Made by a program: the position numbers and the translations under genes
NCBI RefSeq assembly: GCF_004022705.2
Contig: NZ_RZOY02000011.1
Coordinates: 124,001-188,000 of the forward strand
Length of the DNA: 64,000 nt
Origin: Mesorhizobium sp. M2D.F.Ca.ET.226.01.1.1
GTDB taxonomy: Bacteria > Pseudomonadota > Alphaproteobacteria > Rhizobiales > Rhizobiaceae
Reading direction: 5' to 3'
Part shown: positions 24,374 through 33,202 of the stretch, in pieces
How the letters are laid out: every line of letters starts with the position of its first letter
Numbering within the stretch: position 1 is the first letter of the stretch
Notes under the pieces: model-generated
What the model was told of the DNA's origin: nothing
The model's database searches: none
What the model saw: only the letters and a program-made list of their open reading frames with translations

Positions 24374-27046
24374 ATGCGTTCAGGCGCTTCAGCACCGCTC
24401 GCGCTGACCGATACGGGGCACGGCATCCAGGCATTCGCGCGACGCCAGGTCGGGCGGCTGGTCGGCGCCGGCCTGTTCCTGTTCACCGCCTTCGGCATCG
24501 CGGCTTTAGCCACCTGGAACGTCGCCGATCCGAGCTTCTCGCACGCCACCAGCAACGTCGTCACCAACGCGATGGGTTATGCCGGCGCGGTGTTCTCCGA
24601 CCTCGCCATGCAGTTCTTCGGTCTAGCGGCCGTCGCCGGCCTGGTGCCGGCGGTGATCTGGGGCTTCCTTCTGTTTTCGGCGCGCGGCGTCGACAAATTG
24701 CCGAAGCGGGGCTTCGCCTGGTTCGGCTTCGCACTGCTTGCCGCGGCCATGGCCGGCTGCGTGACGCCGCCCAACACCTGGCCGCTGCCCACCGGCCTTG
24801 GCGGCGTCTTCGGCGACATGGTGCTGAAGATCCCCGGCATCGCCGTCGGCGGCTACCCGAAGGGGCTCTTCGCCAGCATCATCGCGCTCATCCTTGCCGC
24901 TCCCACCTTGTGGCTGTTTGCCTATGGCTCGGCGCTGATTGCCCGCAAGAACGGCTTTGCCGTGATGGAGCGCGTCGCCCAGCCCGATCCGCGCGAGCAG
25001 GACGAGATGCTGTTCGACGAGGACGAGAACGAGGGCGACGAGGGAATACTGGCGCTCGGCGCCATCACCCACTGGTGGCTGTCGTTCCGCGCCTTCCTGC
25101 ATCGCCGCGCCGCGCGGCGCAGGCAGGAGCGCGACGAGTTCGAGCCGCCGATGGAGCCGAAGGCCAGCGCCTGGCGGCGCGCCGCCGAGCGGGTGGAATC
25201 GGCCGAGTTCGCCGAGTCGCGCATGAGTCCGGGCGGCCGCGCCCGCGTCGAGCCGGAATTCTTCGCCGCCATGGTCAACGACCGCAGCGCCTCGGTCGAT
25301 CCGGTCGATGCGGATATCTATGACGAAGAGGACGAAGAGGTCGATCTCGACGGCTTCGACGACGAGGCGCCCGTGCAGCGGCGCGGCGCAGGCGCCAGGG
25401 TGCAGAATTTCCGCTCGGACGCCGCTACCCGTGTCGCGGCCCCGGCGGCACGTCCCGTGCCCGGCTCACGTGTCCAGCGCGAGGCGCAGACGTCGCTGAT
25501 CGGCTCCGACTCGTTCGAAATGCCGTCGCTGCATTTCCTGTCGGAGCCGAAGAACATCGCCAAGGATGCGAGCCTTTCGAAGGATGCGCTGGAGCAGAAT
25601 GCGCGTCTGCTCGAAGGCGTGCTGGAGGATTTCGGCGTCAAGGGCGAGATCATCCATGTCCGCCCCGGTCCGGTCGTCACGCTCTACGAGCTGGAGCCGG
25701 CGCCGGGCATCAAATCCTCGCGCGTCATCGGCCTTTCCGACGACATCGCCCGCTCGATGAGCGCGATCGCCTGCCGCGTCGCTGTGGTGCCCGGCCGCAA
25801 CGCCATCGGCATCGAATTGCCCAACGCCAAGCGCGAGACGGTCTATCTGCGCGAGATCATGGCCAGCCGCGACTTCGAGACGACCAAGATGAAGCTGGCG
25901 CTTGCCCTTGGCAAAAGCATCAACGGCGAAGCCGTCATCGTCGACATCGCCAAGATGCCGCACGTGCTCGTCGCCGGCACCACCGGCTCGGGCAAGTCGG
26001 TCGCCATCAACACCATGATCCTGTCGCTGCTCTACCGGCTAACGCCGCAGGAGTGCCGGCTGATCATGATCGACCCGAAGATGCTCGAACTGTCGGTTTA
26101 TGACGGTATCCCGCATCTTTTGACGCCGGTCGTCACCGATCCGAAAAAGGCCGTGGTGGCGCTGAAATGGACCGTGCGGGAGATGGAGGACCGCTACCGC
26201 AAGATGTCCAAGGTCGGCGTGCGCAACATCGACGGCTTCAACGCGCGCGTGCAGCAAGCCGAGAAGAAGGGCGAAAAAATCTCGCGCACGGTGCAGACCG
26301 GCTTCGATCGCCAGACCGGCGAGGCGATCTACGAGACCGAGGATCTCGAACTCGAGCCGATGCCCTATATCGTGGTCATCATCGACGAGATGGCCGACCT
26401 GATGATGGTCGCCGGCAAGGACATTGAAGGCGCAGTGCAGCGCCTGGCGCAGATGGCGCGCGCGGCCGGCATCCATGTCATCATGGCGACGCAACGCCCG
26501 TCGGTCGACGTCATCACCGGCACCATCAAGGCCAACTTCCCGACCCGCATCTCCTTCCAGGTGACGTCGAAGATCGACAGCCGCACCATCCTTGGCGAGC
26601 AGGGCGCCGAGCAGCTGCTCGGCATGGGCGACATGCTCTACATGGCCGGCGGCGGCCGCATCCAGCGCGTGCACGGCCCGTTCGTCTCTGACGACGAGGT
26701 CGAGAAGGTCGTCGGGCACCTGAAGCTGCAGGGCGTGCCGGAATATCTCGACGCGATCACCGAGGACGACGAGGAAGAGGACGAGGACGGCCCGTCGGGC
26801 AAGGGCGGTTCCGGCGGCGGTGGCGGCGGCAACTTCGAGGATTCCGACGATCCCTATGACCAGGCGGTGGCGGTGGTGCTGCGCGACGGCAAGGCGTCGA
26901 CCAGCTACATCCAGCGCCGGCTCGGTATCGGCTACAACCGCGCCGCCTCGATCATCGAGAAGATGGAAAAGGAAGGCATTGTCGGCCCGGCCAATCATGC
27001 CGGCAAACGCGAGATTTTGGTGCCGACGGAGGACGACAAGTTTTAG
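24374..27046 (+). CDS. ftsK: DNA translocase FtsK
   Basis: FtsK coordinates chromosome dimer resolution with septum closure. The 890-residue protein has four N-terminal membrane helices (to about residue 200), an acidic/basic linker of about 250 residues, and a RecA-like motor with Walker A VAGTTGSGKSVAIN (about residues 533-546) and Walker B YIVVIIDEMADLMM. A C-terminal gamma winged helix (ASTSYIQRRLGIGYNRAA) reads KOPS sequences. The ATG at 24374 follows GGGGAAGAGC; an upstream ATG at 24332 lacks a site. lolA follows in the same direction. Confidence 0.96.
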   Translation: MRSGASAPLALTDTGHGIQAFARRQVGRLVGAGLFLFTAFGIAALATWNVADPSFSHATSNVVTNAMGYAGAVFSDLAMQFFGLAAVAGLVPAVIWGFLLFSARGVDKLPKRGFAWFGFALLAAAMAGCVTPPNTWPLPTGLGGVFGDMVLKIPGIAVGGYPKGLFASIIALILAAPTLWLFAYGSALIARKNGFAVMERVAQPDPREQDEMLFDEDENEGDEGILALGAITHWWLSFRAFLHRRAARRRQERDEFEPPMEPKASAWRRAAERVESAEFAESRMSPGGRARVEPEFFAAMVNDRSASVDPVDADIYDEEDEEVDLDGFDDEAPVQRRGAGARVQNFRSDAATRVAAPAARPVPGSRVQREAQTSLIGSDSFEMPSLHFLSEPKNIAKDASLSKDALEQNARLLEGVLEDFGVKGEIIHVRPGPVVTLYELEPAPGIKSSRVIGLSDDIARSMSAIACRVAVVPGRNAIGIELPNAKRETVYLREIMASRDFETTKMKLALALGKSINGEAVIVDIAKMPHVLVAGTTGSGKSVAINTMILSLLYRLTPQECRLIMIDPKMLELSVYDGIPHLLTPVVTDPKKAVVALKWTVREMEDRYRKMSKVGVRNIDGFNARVQQAEKKGEKISRTVQTGFDRQTGEAIYETEDLELEPMPYIVVIIDEMADLMMVAGKDIEGAVQRLAQMARAAGIHVIMATQRPSVDVITGTIKANFPTRISFQVTSKIDSRTILGEQGAEQLLGMGDMLYMAGGGRIQRVHGPFVSDDEVEKVVGHLKLQGVPEYLDAITEDDEEEDEDGPSGKGGSGGGGGGNFEDSDDPYDQAVAVVLRDGKASTSYIQRRLGIGYNRAASIIEKMEKEGIVGPANHAGKREILVPTEDDKF

Positions 27047-27185
27047 CTGGGCAGCTCCGGCTGCCTGCTTCAGGCAACCGGAAATCGTCTGGCGCGTTTG
27101 TGCGAAGCTGTCGCGTACCCGCCAAACTTAGGCCCTAGTGGGAGCCCAGATACTGCGGCGACACGAATCACAGGATGTGACCGGC

Positions 27186-27854
27186 ATGAAAACCCCGACC
27201 GAACTCGCCCTCACCCGCCGCCAGCTCCTCGGCCTCGGCTTGATGCTTGGCGGAGCCGCGGCTCTCAACCTCGTGCCCGGATACCAGCTCGTGGCGGCCG
27301 CGCAGGCGGCGGTGCCGCCTGCGGCGCAGAAGATCGCCGACCACTTCTCCTCGGTGAAGTCGATGAGCGGCGAATTCGTGCAGTTCGGCCCGAAGGGCGA
27401 GCAGACCGGCGGCAAGTTCTTCCTCGAACGTCCGGGCAAGATCCGCTTCAACTATGACGGCGCCTCGAACTTCCGCGTCATCTCCGACGGCAAGTCGGTG
27501 GTGATCCTCAACAAGAAGCTCAACACCTCCGACCTCTATCCGCTGTCGAAGACGCCGCTGAAACTGCTGCTCGACGACCGCATCGATCTCTCCGGCGGGC
27601 GCGTCAAGGCCGTCAAGGAAGAGGACGACCTCACCACGATCAAGCTTTCCGACAAGTCGGTGTTCGGCAATGCGATGATCACCATGATGTTCGACCCCAA
27701 GACCTACGATCTGCGCCAGTGGACGATCACGGATGCCCAAGGGAAAGATACGACGGTGATGATCTTCAACACCAAGGAAGGCGTCAGCTTCCCGCCGGAC
27801 ACTTTTGCCATCGACTATACGGCGAACAGAGAGCTGAATACCAAGACCCGGTAG
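27186..27854 (+). CDS. lolA: Outer-membrane lipoprotein carrier LolA
   Basis: LolA ferries lipoproteins from LolCDE across the periplasm to the outer membrane. The 222-residue protein starts MKTPTELALTRRQLLGLGLM, which reads as a twin-arginine (Tat-type) signal rather than a plain Sec signal. The mature domain shows the LolA strands MSGEFVQFGPKGEQTGGKFF, KIRFNYDGASNFRVISDGKS and FDPKTYDLRQWTITDAQGKD. It lies 140 bases after ftsK, an order common in rhizobia, and is followed directly by a family A repeat. Confidence 0.92.
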   Translation: MKTPTELALTRRQLLGLGLMLGGAAALNLVPGYQLVAAAQAAVPPAAQKIADHFSSVKSMSGEFVQFGPKGEQTGGKFFLERPGKIRFNYDGASNFRVISDGKSVVILNKKLNTSDLYPLSKTPLKLLLDDRIDLSGGRVKAVKEEDDLTTIKLSDKSVFGNAMITMMFDPKTYDLRQWTITDAQGKDTTVMIFNTKEGVSFPPDTFAIDYTANRELNTKTR

Positions 27855-28066
27855 ATTCAGGTGAGGCCGGCCTGCAAATGGCGGTCTCCTGCGCTTCCGG
27901 TGCTCACGTACTTTAAGTACCCTCCGCTCCGGCCTTCGCCGGCCGAAGCCGTCATAAGTGCCTTCGCTCGATGAAGGCTACGGCCAGCGTAGGCCGGTTC
28001 TCGGAGACCACCAAGTTTGGTCGCTTCGCGCCTGTCTTCGGCTCCGACTCGGCCTGACCTGAATCA
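27855..28066. repeat. Repeat family A, copy 3 (long form)
   Basis: The element begins right at the lolA stop with ATTCAGGTGAGGCCGGCCTG and ends GGCCTGACCTGAATC. It is about 212 bases because it carries an extra middle segment (CCTTCGCCGG...GTCATAAGTGCCTTCGCTC...GAAGGCTACGGCC) shared with copy 4. Copies 3 and 4 flank xthA in the same orientation. Confidence 0.88.
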
Positions 28067-28164
28067 GGGCCGCTGGTGCAAGATAGCCGCTGCAAAGGTT
28101 GGCTTGTCTTTCCGGCGCGTGGCTGGCACTAGTTCGGCGACTTAGCCGTCCCGGACTCGCCTGA

Positions 28165-28971
28165 ATGCCCTTCACCATCGCCACCTGGAACATCAACTCC
28201 GTGCGCCTGCGCATGCCGATCGTCGAGCGGCTGCTGAAAGAGCATGCGCCGGACGTGCTCTGCCTGCAGGAAACCAAGGTACCGGACGAGCTCTTCCCGG
28301 AGAAGGCATTCCGCAAGGCGGGCTACGAGCACATCCTGTTCCACGGCCAGAAGGGCTATCACGGCGTCGCCACCGTCGCCCGCCGGCCGATAGAGCTGGT
28401 CGAGAAGCGGCGTTTCTGCGAAATCGACGACAGCCGGCATCTGTCGGTCAAAGTCCAGGCAGGCGGCAGGTCGGTGCTGGTGCATAATTTCTATGTGCCG
28501 GCCGGCGGCGACGAGCCGGATCCGGAGATCAACCGCAAATTCAGGCACAAGCTCGATTTCGTCTATGAGATGAACGGCGTGCCGGCAAGCGGGGACGAAT
28601 CATCGGCGTCGATCCTGGTCGGCGACCTGAACATAGCGCCGCAGGAGCACGACGTCTGGTCGCACAAGCAATTGCTCAACGTCGTCAGCCACACGCCGGT
28701 CGAGACGACAAACTTCGAGGCGATGCGCAAGGCCGGCGGCTGGGTCGACCTGATGCGGCTCAACGTGCCGGCCGAGCAGAAGCTCTACACCTGGTGGAGC
28801 TATCGCGCGAAGGACTGGGAAGCGTCGAACCGGGGACGCCGTCTCGACCATGTCTGGTCGTCCGCCAATCTGGTGCCGAATTTCACCGGCTACGAGATCC
28901 TGCAGGCGGCGCGCAGCTGGGAGAAGCCGTCGGACCATGTGCCGGTGATCGCGCGGTTCGACCTGGATTAG
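28165..28971 (+). CDS. xthA: Exodeoxyribonuclease III
   Basis: This enzyme is the AP endonuclease and 3'-repair exonuclease of base-excision repair. The 268-residue protein has the catalytic motifs TWNINSVRLRM, LCLQETKVPDE (metal-binding Glu), FYVPAGGDEPD, LVGDLNIAP and the terminal SDHVPVIARF. The length matches E. coli ExoIII. It is bracketed by two direct family A repeats at 27855 and 28981. Confidence 0.95.
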   Translation: MPFTIATWNINSVRLRMPIVERLLKEHAPDVLCLQETKVPDELFPEKAFRKAGYEHILFHGQKGYHGVATVARRPIELVEKRRFCEIDDSRHLSVKVQAGGRSVLVHNFYVPAGGDEPDPEINRKFRHKLDFVYEMNGVPASGDESSASILVGDLNIAPQEHDVWSHKQLLNVVSHTPVETTNFEAMRKAGGWVDLMRLNVPAEQKLYTWWSYRAKDWEASNRGRRLDHVWSSANLVPNFTGYEILQAARSWEKPSDHVPVIARFDLD

Positions 28972-28980
28972 GGCGGGCTG

Positions 28981-29166
28981 AGATTCAGGTGAGGCCGGCC
29001 TGCAAATGGCGACTTCCTCCGCTTCCGGTGCTCACGTACTTCAAGTACGCTCCGCTCCGGCCTTCGCCGCCGAAGCCCTCATAAGTGCCTTCGCTCGATG
29101 AAGGCTACGGCCGGCGTAGACCGGTCCTCGGAACCCACCATTTTCGACTCGGCCTGACCTGAATCT
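28981..29166. repeat. Repeat family A, copy 4 (long form)
   Basis: The element starts GATTCAGGTGAGGCCGGCCT ten bases after the xthA stop and ends GGCCTGACCTGAATCTC. It carries the same middle segment as copy 3 with small differences, and has the same orientation. Confidence 0.88.
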
Positions 29167-29187
29167 CAGCCCGCCTCCCGGCGGCGC

Positions 29188-29643
29188 CTACCCCGTAAAC
29201 CGCGGCGCCAACGCCTCGATGCGGGCGATCATCTGCTGGAACTCTTCCAGGATGCGCTCATGCAACAGCACCGCGATCTCCGGATATTCCTCCAGGATGC
29301 GGCGGAACATCTTGCGGCTCAGCCGGATCACTTCCGAGTCGACTGCCGCGGAGGCGCTGGTCAGCCGGTTGGTGTCGGCGATCAGCGCCAGTTCGCTCAG
29401 CATGGTGCCCGGACCCGCAGTGCCGATCGGGACGCGTTCGCCCCCTAGCTCGCGATAAAGTGTGATCAAGCCGCTGACCACGATGTAGGCAGAATCGGCG
29501 ACGTCGTCCTCGCGGTAGAGCTTATGGTCGGCCTGCAGCACGGTGGTCTCAGCGCCGAAAGCGAGCAGGCGCAACTGTTCCTGCGCGAAGCCCTGGAAAA
29601 GCTTCACACTGGACAGGATGCGGATGTCGTCATCCAGCGCCAT
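29188..29643 (-). CDS. Cyclic-nucleotide-binding domain protein
   Basis: This is a 151-residue protein that is essentially one cNMP-binding domain with no DNA-binding helix-turn-helix. The domain runs from about residue 12 (LFQGFAQEQLRLLAFGAE) through ADSAYIVVSGLITLYRE to GTMLSELALIADTNRLTSASA, the phosphate-binding cassette. The arginine that normally contacts the cyclic phosphate is present as NRLTS. A terminal helix follows (LHERILEEFQQMIARI). It may be a regulatory subunit-like sensor. The partner is unknown. Confidence 0.85.
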   Translation of the reverse strand: MALDDDIRILSSVKLFQGFAQEQLRLLAFGAETTVLQADHKLYREDDVADSAYIVVSGLITLYRELGGERVPIGTAGPGTMLSELALIADTNRLTSASAAVDSEVIRLSRKMFRRILEEYPEIAVLLHERILEEFQQMIARIEALAPRFTG

Positions 29644-29825
29644 CCTAGCTTTGTCCCCGAGCGGTCAGTCCAGTCCCTCCTTTGGAGCGGCGCGTCCTTT
29701 AAGGACGCGCGACAAACGCTCCGACATTTCCAGTCCACGCATCATGTGACGCGTCCATCGAGCCGATCCATCACCCTCCAGCACCAGGATCGTACCCGAA
29801 GCGGTCCCGCCCTGACCGCAACATC

Positions 29826-29883
29826 TGTTTGTTTTGACGCAATTCCGGCCGGATAACCGCTTCACACCTTTGGAATTGCTCTA
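29826..29883 (+). repeat. Repeat family B, copy 2
   Basis: TTTGTTTTGACGCAATTCCG is followed by GGATAACCGCTTCACACC and TTTGGAATTGCTCTA. It ends 14 bases before the cenR-like stop codon. Upstream, at 29690-29710, lies a separate perfect palindrome GCGCGTCCTT-T-AAGGACGCGC. Confidence 0.8.
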
Positions 29884-29896
29884 GATCATGAAATGT

Positions 29897-30580
29897 TTAA
29901 GGAACCAGCTTGTAGCCGCCGCTTTCTGTCACAAGAATTTCGGCATTGGAAGGATCGCGCTCGATCTTCTGGCGCAACCGGTAGACATGGGTCTCCAGCG
30001 TGTGCGTGGTGACGCCGGAATTGTATCCCCAGACCTCCTCCAAAAGCACATCGCGCGTCACCACCTTCTGGTCGGCGCGATAGAGATATTTGATGATCGA
30101 GGCTTCCTTCTCGGTCAGCCGCACCTTGGCGCCGCGCGGATCGATCAGCAGCTTCTGGCTGGGCTTGAACGTATAGGGACCGACCGAGAAGGTCGCGTCC
30201 TCGCTCTGCTCGTGCTGGCGAAGCTGGGCGCGGATGCGCGCCAAAAGCACGGCGAAGCGGAAGGGCTTGGTCACATAATCGTTGGCGCCGGCCTCGAGAC
30301 CCAGAATCGTGTCGGAATCGGTGTCGTGTCCCGTCAGCATGATGATCGGCGCCTTGTAGCCGCCCTTGCGCAGGATCTTCACCGCCTCGCGGCCGTCCAT
30401 GTCGGGCAGGCCGACATCCATGATGAGCAGGTCGACAACACCGCCGCGCGCCGCCGCAACGCCTTTTGCGGCGGTCGATTCCTGCTGGACGTCGAATTCC
30501 TCGTAAAGCGCCAACTGCTCGACGAGCGTGGCTCGCAAGTCGTCGTCGTCGTCAACGATCAGAATGGTGCGTGATGTCAT
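29897..30580 (-). CDS. cenR: OmpR-family response regulator, CenR-like
   Basis: This is a 227-residue two-component regulator. The receiver domain has DDDDD near residues 10-14, the phosphoacceptor Asp55 in LLIMDVGLPDMDG, and the KPF lysine motif. The C-terminal winged helix contains RLTEKEASIIKYLYRADQ and THTLETHVYRLRQKIE. The whole sequence is close to what I remember of CenR, the essential envelope regulator of Caulobacter and rhizobia; the symbol rests on that recollection. No sensor kinase is adjacent. It is divergent from the L,D-transpeptidase gene. Confidence 0.8.
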   Translation of the reverse strand: MTSRTILIVDDDDDLRATLVEQLALYEEFDVQQESTAAKGVAAARGGVVDLLIMDVGLPDMDGREAVKILRKGGYKAPIIMLTGHDTDSDTILGLEAGANDYVTKPFRFAVLLARIRAQLRQHEQSEDATFSVGPYTFKPSQKLLIDPRGAKVRLTEKEASIIKYLYRADQKVVTRDVLLEEVWGYNSGVTTHTLETHVYRLRQKIERDPSNAEILVTESGGYKLVP

Positions 30581-30679
30581 GGGATATCAATCCGTTGTTT
30601 TAAAAAGAATATTCAGTTGACCTCCCCCCATTTATGCGGAAGCTCACCGGCGCAACAGCCGATCACAGTGATTTGTTCC

Positions 30680-31264
30680 GTGAAACAATCATACAAGAAA
30701 AAAGGCGCGCGCAATGAGGCGGGCGAATTTTTGCCGAAAGGCCTGCGTGTTCTGGTCGTGCGGGCGCGGCCCGGCAATCCAGCGCAAGGCTTCCTGCAAG
30801 CCGGCAAAACGGTGTTTCCCTGCTCCCTGGGGCGCAGCGGGATTACCGCCAACAAGCATGAAGGGGATGGCGCGACGCCGCTGGCGTCGATGCGCATCCT
30901 GTCGGGCTATTTCCGCAACGATCATTTTTCGGGCGGGCGCCGGACAAGGCTGCCGATGGCGCCGATCGGTCCGGATCTCGGCTGGTGCGAGGTGCCGGAC
31001 GACCGCAATTACAACCGCCCGGTGAAGATCCCCTATGGCGCGAGCCATGAGCGGATGAAGCGCGACGACCGGCTTTACGATGTCTGCCTGGTGCTCGACT
31101 GGAACATCGCGCCGCGCTTGCGGGGGCGCGGCAGCGCGATCTTCTTCCATCTGGCGCGGCCGGGCTTCACGCCGACCCAAGGCTGTGTCGCGGTGACGGC
31201 GCGGACCATGGCAAGGCTGCTTCCACTGTTGTCGGACAAGACGGTGGTGAGGGTGGTGCGGTAA
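30680..31264 (+). CDS. L,D-transpeptidase (YkuD) family protein
   Basis: The product is about 194 residues from a GTG at 30680. The YkuD catalytic core is visible: GRSGITANKHEGDGATPLAS at the start, YGASHERMKRDDRLYD in the middle, and AIFFHLARPGFTPTQGCVAV at the end, which holds the active His and Cys. Such enzymes make 3-3 cross-links or attach proteins in the cell wall. No signal peptide is apparent. The start is uncertain, with other in-frame candidates at 30617 (ATG), 30668 and 30758 and no clear ribosome-binding site. It is divergent from the envelope regulator gene. Confidence 0.82.
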   Translation: MKQSYKKKGARNEAGEFLPKGLRVLVVRARPGNPAQGFLQAGKTVFPCSLGRSGITANKHEGDGATPLASMRILSGYFRNDHFSGGRRTRLPMAPIGPDLGWCEVPDDRNYNRPVKIPYGASHERMKRDDRLYDVCLVLDWNIAPRLRGRGSAIFFHLARPGFTPTQGCVAVTARTMARLLPLLSDKTVVRVVR

Positions 31265-31320
31265 GGTGAGGCCGGCCTGCGAATGGCCGTCTCGGGAGGC
31301 GCCGAATTTGGCCGCTTCGC
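31263..31320. repeat. Truncated repeat family A fragment
   Basis: AAGGTGAGGCCGGCCTGCGA matches the left end of family A and overlaps the stop of the L,D-transpeptidase gene. The rest is reduced to a TTTGGCCGCTTCGCG word also seen in copy 3; the right end is missing. Confidence 0.65.
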
Positions 31321-31332
31321 GAGTCCGGTGCC

Positions 31333-31731
31333 CTAGCCTTTCGTGTAGTCAGGCCCAAAACGTGTCGGCAGGCCGTCGGCGAGTTTCAGCCAGGGGAGCT
31401 TCTCTTCAAAAGCGACATGCAGCGTGGGCGCATATTTTTCCGGTTCTTCCATTGCCGCGGCAAAGAAATGCATGACGTCGGACATCTTCTTCGAGCGGAA
31501 AGACAGCGGCGTGCCGCAGTGATCGCAAAATGTTCTTTCCACGCCGGGTGAAGAATTGAAAACCTTTGGCGGCTTGTTAAGCCACCGCCATTGGTCGTCC
31601 AAGACGCCAATGTAGGCGGTCATCGGCGCAGAACATTGCCGCCGGCAACTTTCACAATGACAGACCACGCAGGCCTGTACCGGACCATCGACTTCAAAAG
31701 CTATGGCGCCGCACAAGCAGTGGCCACGCAT
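31333..31731 (-). CDS. GFA-family (glutathione-dependent formaldehyde-activating-like) zinc protein
   Basis: This is a 132-residue protein with the zinc-binding cysteines of the GFA/CENP-V fold: GHCLCGAIAFEVDG, VVCHCESCRRQCSAPM and RTFCDHCGTPLSFRS. Members bind glutathione adducts or have unknown roles; the formaldehyde name is historical. I start it at the ATG at 31731 with AAGGAGAA upstream instead of 31767. Confidence 0.88.
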   Translation of the reverse strand: MRGHCLCGAIAFEVDGPVQACVVCHCESCRRQCSAPMTAYIGVLDDQWRWLNKPPKVFNSSPGVERTFCDHCGTPLSFRSKKMSDVMHFFAAAMEEPEKYAPTLHVAFEEKLPWLKLADGLPTRFGPDYTKG

Positions 31732-31778
31732 GCGAATTCTCCTTGAGTCAATTGACCCGCGGCCCAAAGCCCGCGTTA

Positions 31779-31880
31779 GAGCGTTTCACCGTTTCACGAA
31801 AACGCCGAAACGCTCTACCTCTTTGTTTTTACGCAATTCCGGACGGAAAACCGGTCACACTTTTCTTGGAATTGCTCTAG
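31779..31880 (+). repeat. Repeat family B, copy 3, with leading hairpin
   Basis: A hairpin around AGAGCGTTTC...GAAACGCTCT is followed by TTTGTTTTTACGCAATTCCG, GACGGAAAACCGG and TTTTCTTGGAATTGCTCTAG. The final CTA supplies the stop codon (TAG on the minus strand) of the DUF1127 gene. Confidence 0.85.
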
Positions 31881-32140
31881 CGATGGGATCGACGCGGACG
31901 CTGCCAGCCGGCGTCCAGCAAGCCGATGCGGCCAAGCTCCCTGTCCATTGCCTTCGAGATATCCCGGCGTTCGGCGCCGATGTCGCGCAACTGGCTGTCG
32001 GAGAGGTCTTCGACCGACTCCTGGGAAAGCCGGGCGGCGACGCTGGCCTGGCGCAACCAATCGCGTGCTGAACGCAGCCAAAGGGCGAGGCCGGAAGGGG
32101 ATTCCAGGGTGGTGCAGGGCTTCAGAACGATCTCGGTCAT
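31877..32140 (-). CDS. DUF1127 domain protein
   Basis: This is an 87-residue basic protein with the DUF1127 helix at its centre (LSQESVEDLSDSQLRDIGAERRDI, about residues 38-61). Small DUF1127 proteins act in phosphate and carbon metabolism and in RNA turnover in Agrobacterium-like bacteria, as far as is known. This longer version has an N-terminal extension with an amphipathic helix. It is divergent from the LysR gene. Its stop codon lies within a family B repeat, so the C-terminus may have been altered by that element. Confidence 0.8.
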   Translation of the reverse strand: MTEIVLKPCTTLESPSGLALWLRSARDWLRQASVAARLSQESVEDLSDSQLRDIGAERRDISKAMDRELGRIGLLDAGWQRPRRSHR

Positions 32141-32271
32141 GGCTTTATCCCGTGTTCTCCGGACGTCAAATCTGGTTTGATGGTGTTTCGATGAAGCCAG
32201 AATGCCCGATTGAAAATCAAACAGGAAACGAGTAGTTCTTTTCTGATTATCAAGTTTTATTTGGAGATCGG

Positions 32272-33192
32272 ATGTCCAAGCTGCTGCCCGGGACGCGCGC
32301 TCTAAGGACGTTCGAGGCGGCCGCCAGGCACCTCAATTTCACCCGCGCCGCCGACGAGCTTGGCCTGACGCCGGCGGCGGTCAGCCACCAGATCAAGGAA
32401 ATCGAGGATCAGCTCGACCTGGTGCTGTTCACGCGCACCAGCCGCACCATCCGGCTGACCGAGGCGGGCAGCGTGCTTCACGACGCGTCGATCGATGCGC
32501 TCGATCTGCTCAATCGCGCGGTCAGCCGCGCGCGCAAGATGACGCGCGGCACGTCGCTTTTGAAAGTGACGCTCGACGCGCAGTTCGCGACAAAGTGGCT
32601 GATGCGGCGCGTCGACGATTTCCGCCAGCAGAAGCCCGGTATCGAGCTGCGCTTCGACATCACCTACGACGTCAGGGATTTCGAGCGCGACGATGTCGAT
32701 ATCGGCATCCGCTTCGGCACCGGCAAATATCCGGGGCTCGTCGCGCACCGGCTGTTCGAGAACATCATCATCCCGGTGTGCAGCCCGGCGCTGCTGGTGT
32801 CGGGTCCGCCGCTGAAGGAGCCGCGCGACCTCTTCAACCACACGCTCGCGCATATCGAATGGTCGCGGCAGGGCGTGACCTGGCCGAACTGGAGCATGTG
32901 GATGCACGCAGCCGGCGTCGACGATTTCGACGACAGCCGCACGCTGGTTTTCGGCTCCTCGACCGATGCCACCCAGGCGGCGCTCGACGGCAACGCTGTG
33001 GCGCTCGCCGACTTCGCCATGGTGGCCAATGATCTTTCGCAGGGGCGCTTGGTGCGGCCCTTCGAGCTCGGCATCAAGGTCGCGCCGGAATTCGCCTATT
33101 TCCTGGTCTATCCCGAGGCCGCGAAGGACGACGCGCGGGTCATCGCCTTCCGCGAATGGCTGTTGGACGAGGTGGCGAAAACGCCGACATAA
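32272..33192 (+). CDS. LysR-family transcriptional regulator, GcvA-like
   Basis: This is a 306-residue protein. The N-terminal helix-turn-helix is FEAAARHLNFTRAADELGLTPAAVSHQIKEIEDQL, best read as NFTRAADELGLTPAAVSHQI. The ligand-binding part opens with LLKVTLDAQFATKWLMRR and belongs to the GcvA/AmpR-type group. The target is unknown. The divergent DUF1127 gene across 130 bases is the natural candidate. GGAGAT precedes the ATG at a short distance. Confidence 0.9.
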   Translation: MSKLLPGTRALRTFEAAARHLNFTRAADELGLTPAAVSHQIKEIEDQLDLVLFTRTSRTIRLTEAGSVLHDASIDALDLLNRAVSRARKMTRGTSLLKVTLDAQFATKWLMRRVDDFRQQKPGIELRFDITYDVRDFERDDVDIGIRFGTGKYPGLVAHRLFENIIIPVCSPALLVSGPPLKEPRDLFNHTLAHIEWSRQGVTWPNWSMWMHAAGVDDFDDSRTLVFGSSTDATQAALDGNAVALADFAMVANDLSQGRLVRPFELGIKVAPEFAYFLVYPEAAKDDARVIAFREWLLDEVAKTPT

Positions 33193-33202
33193 GACCTTTT
33201 CG

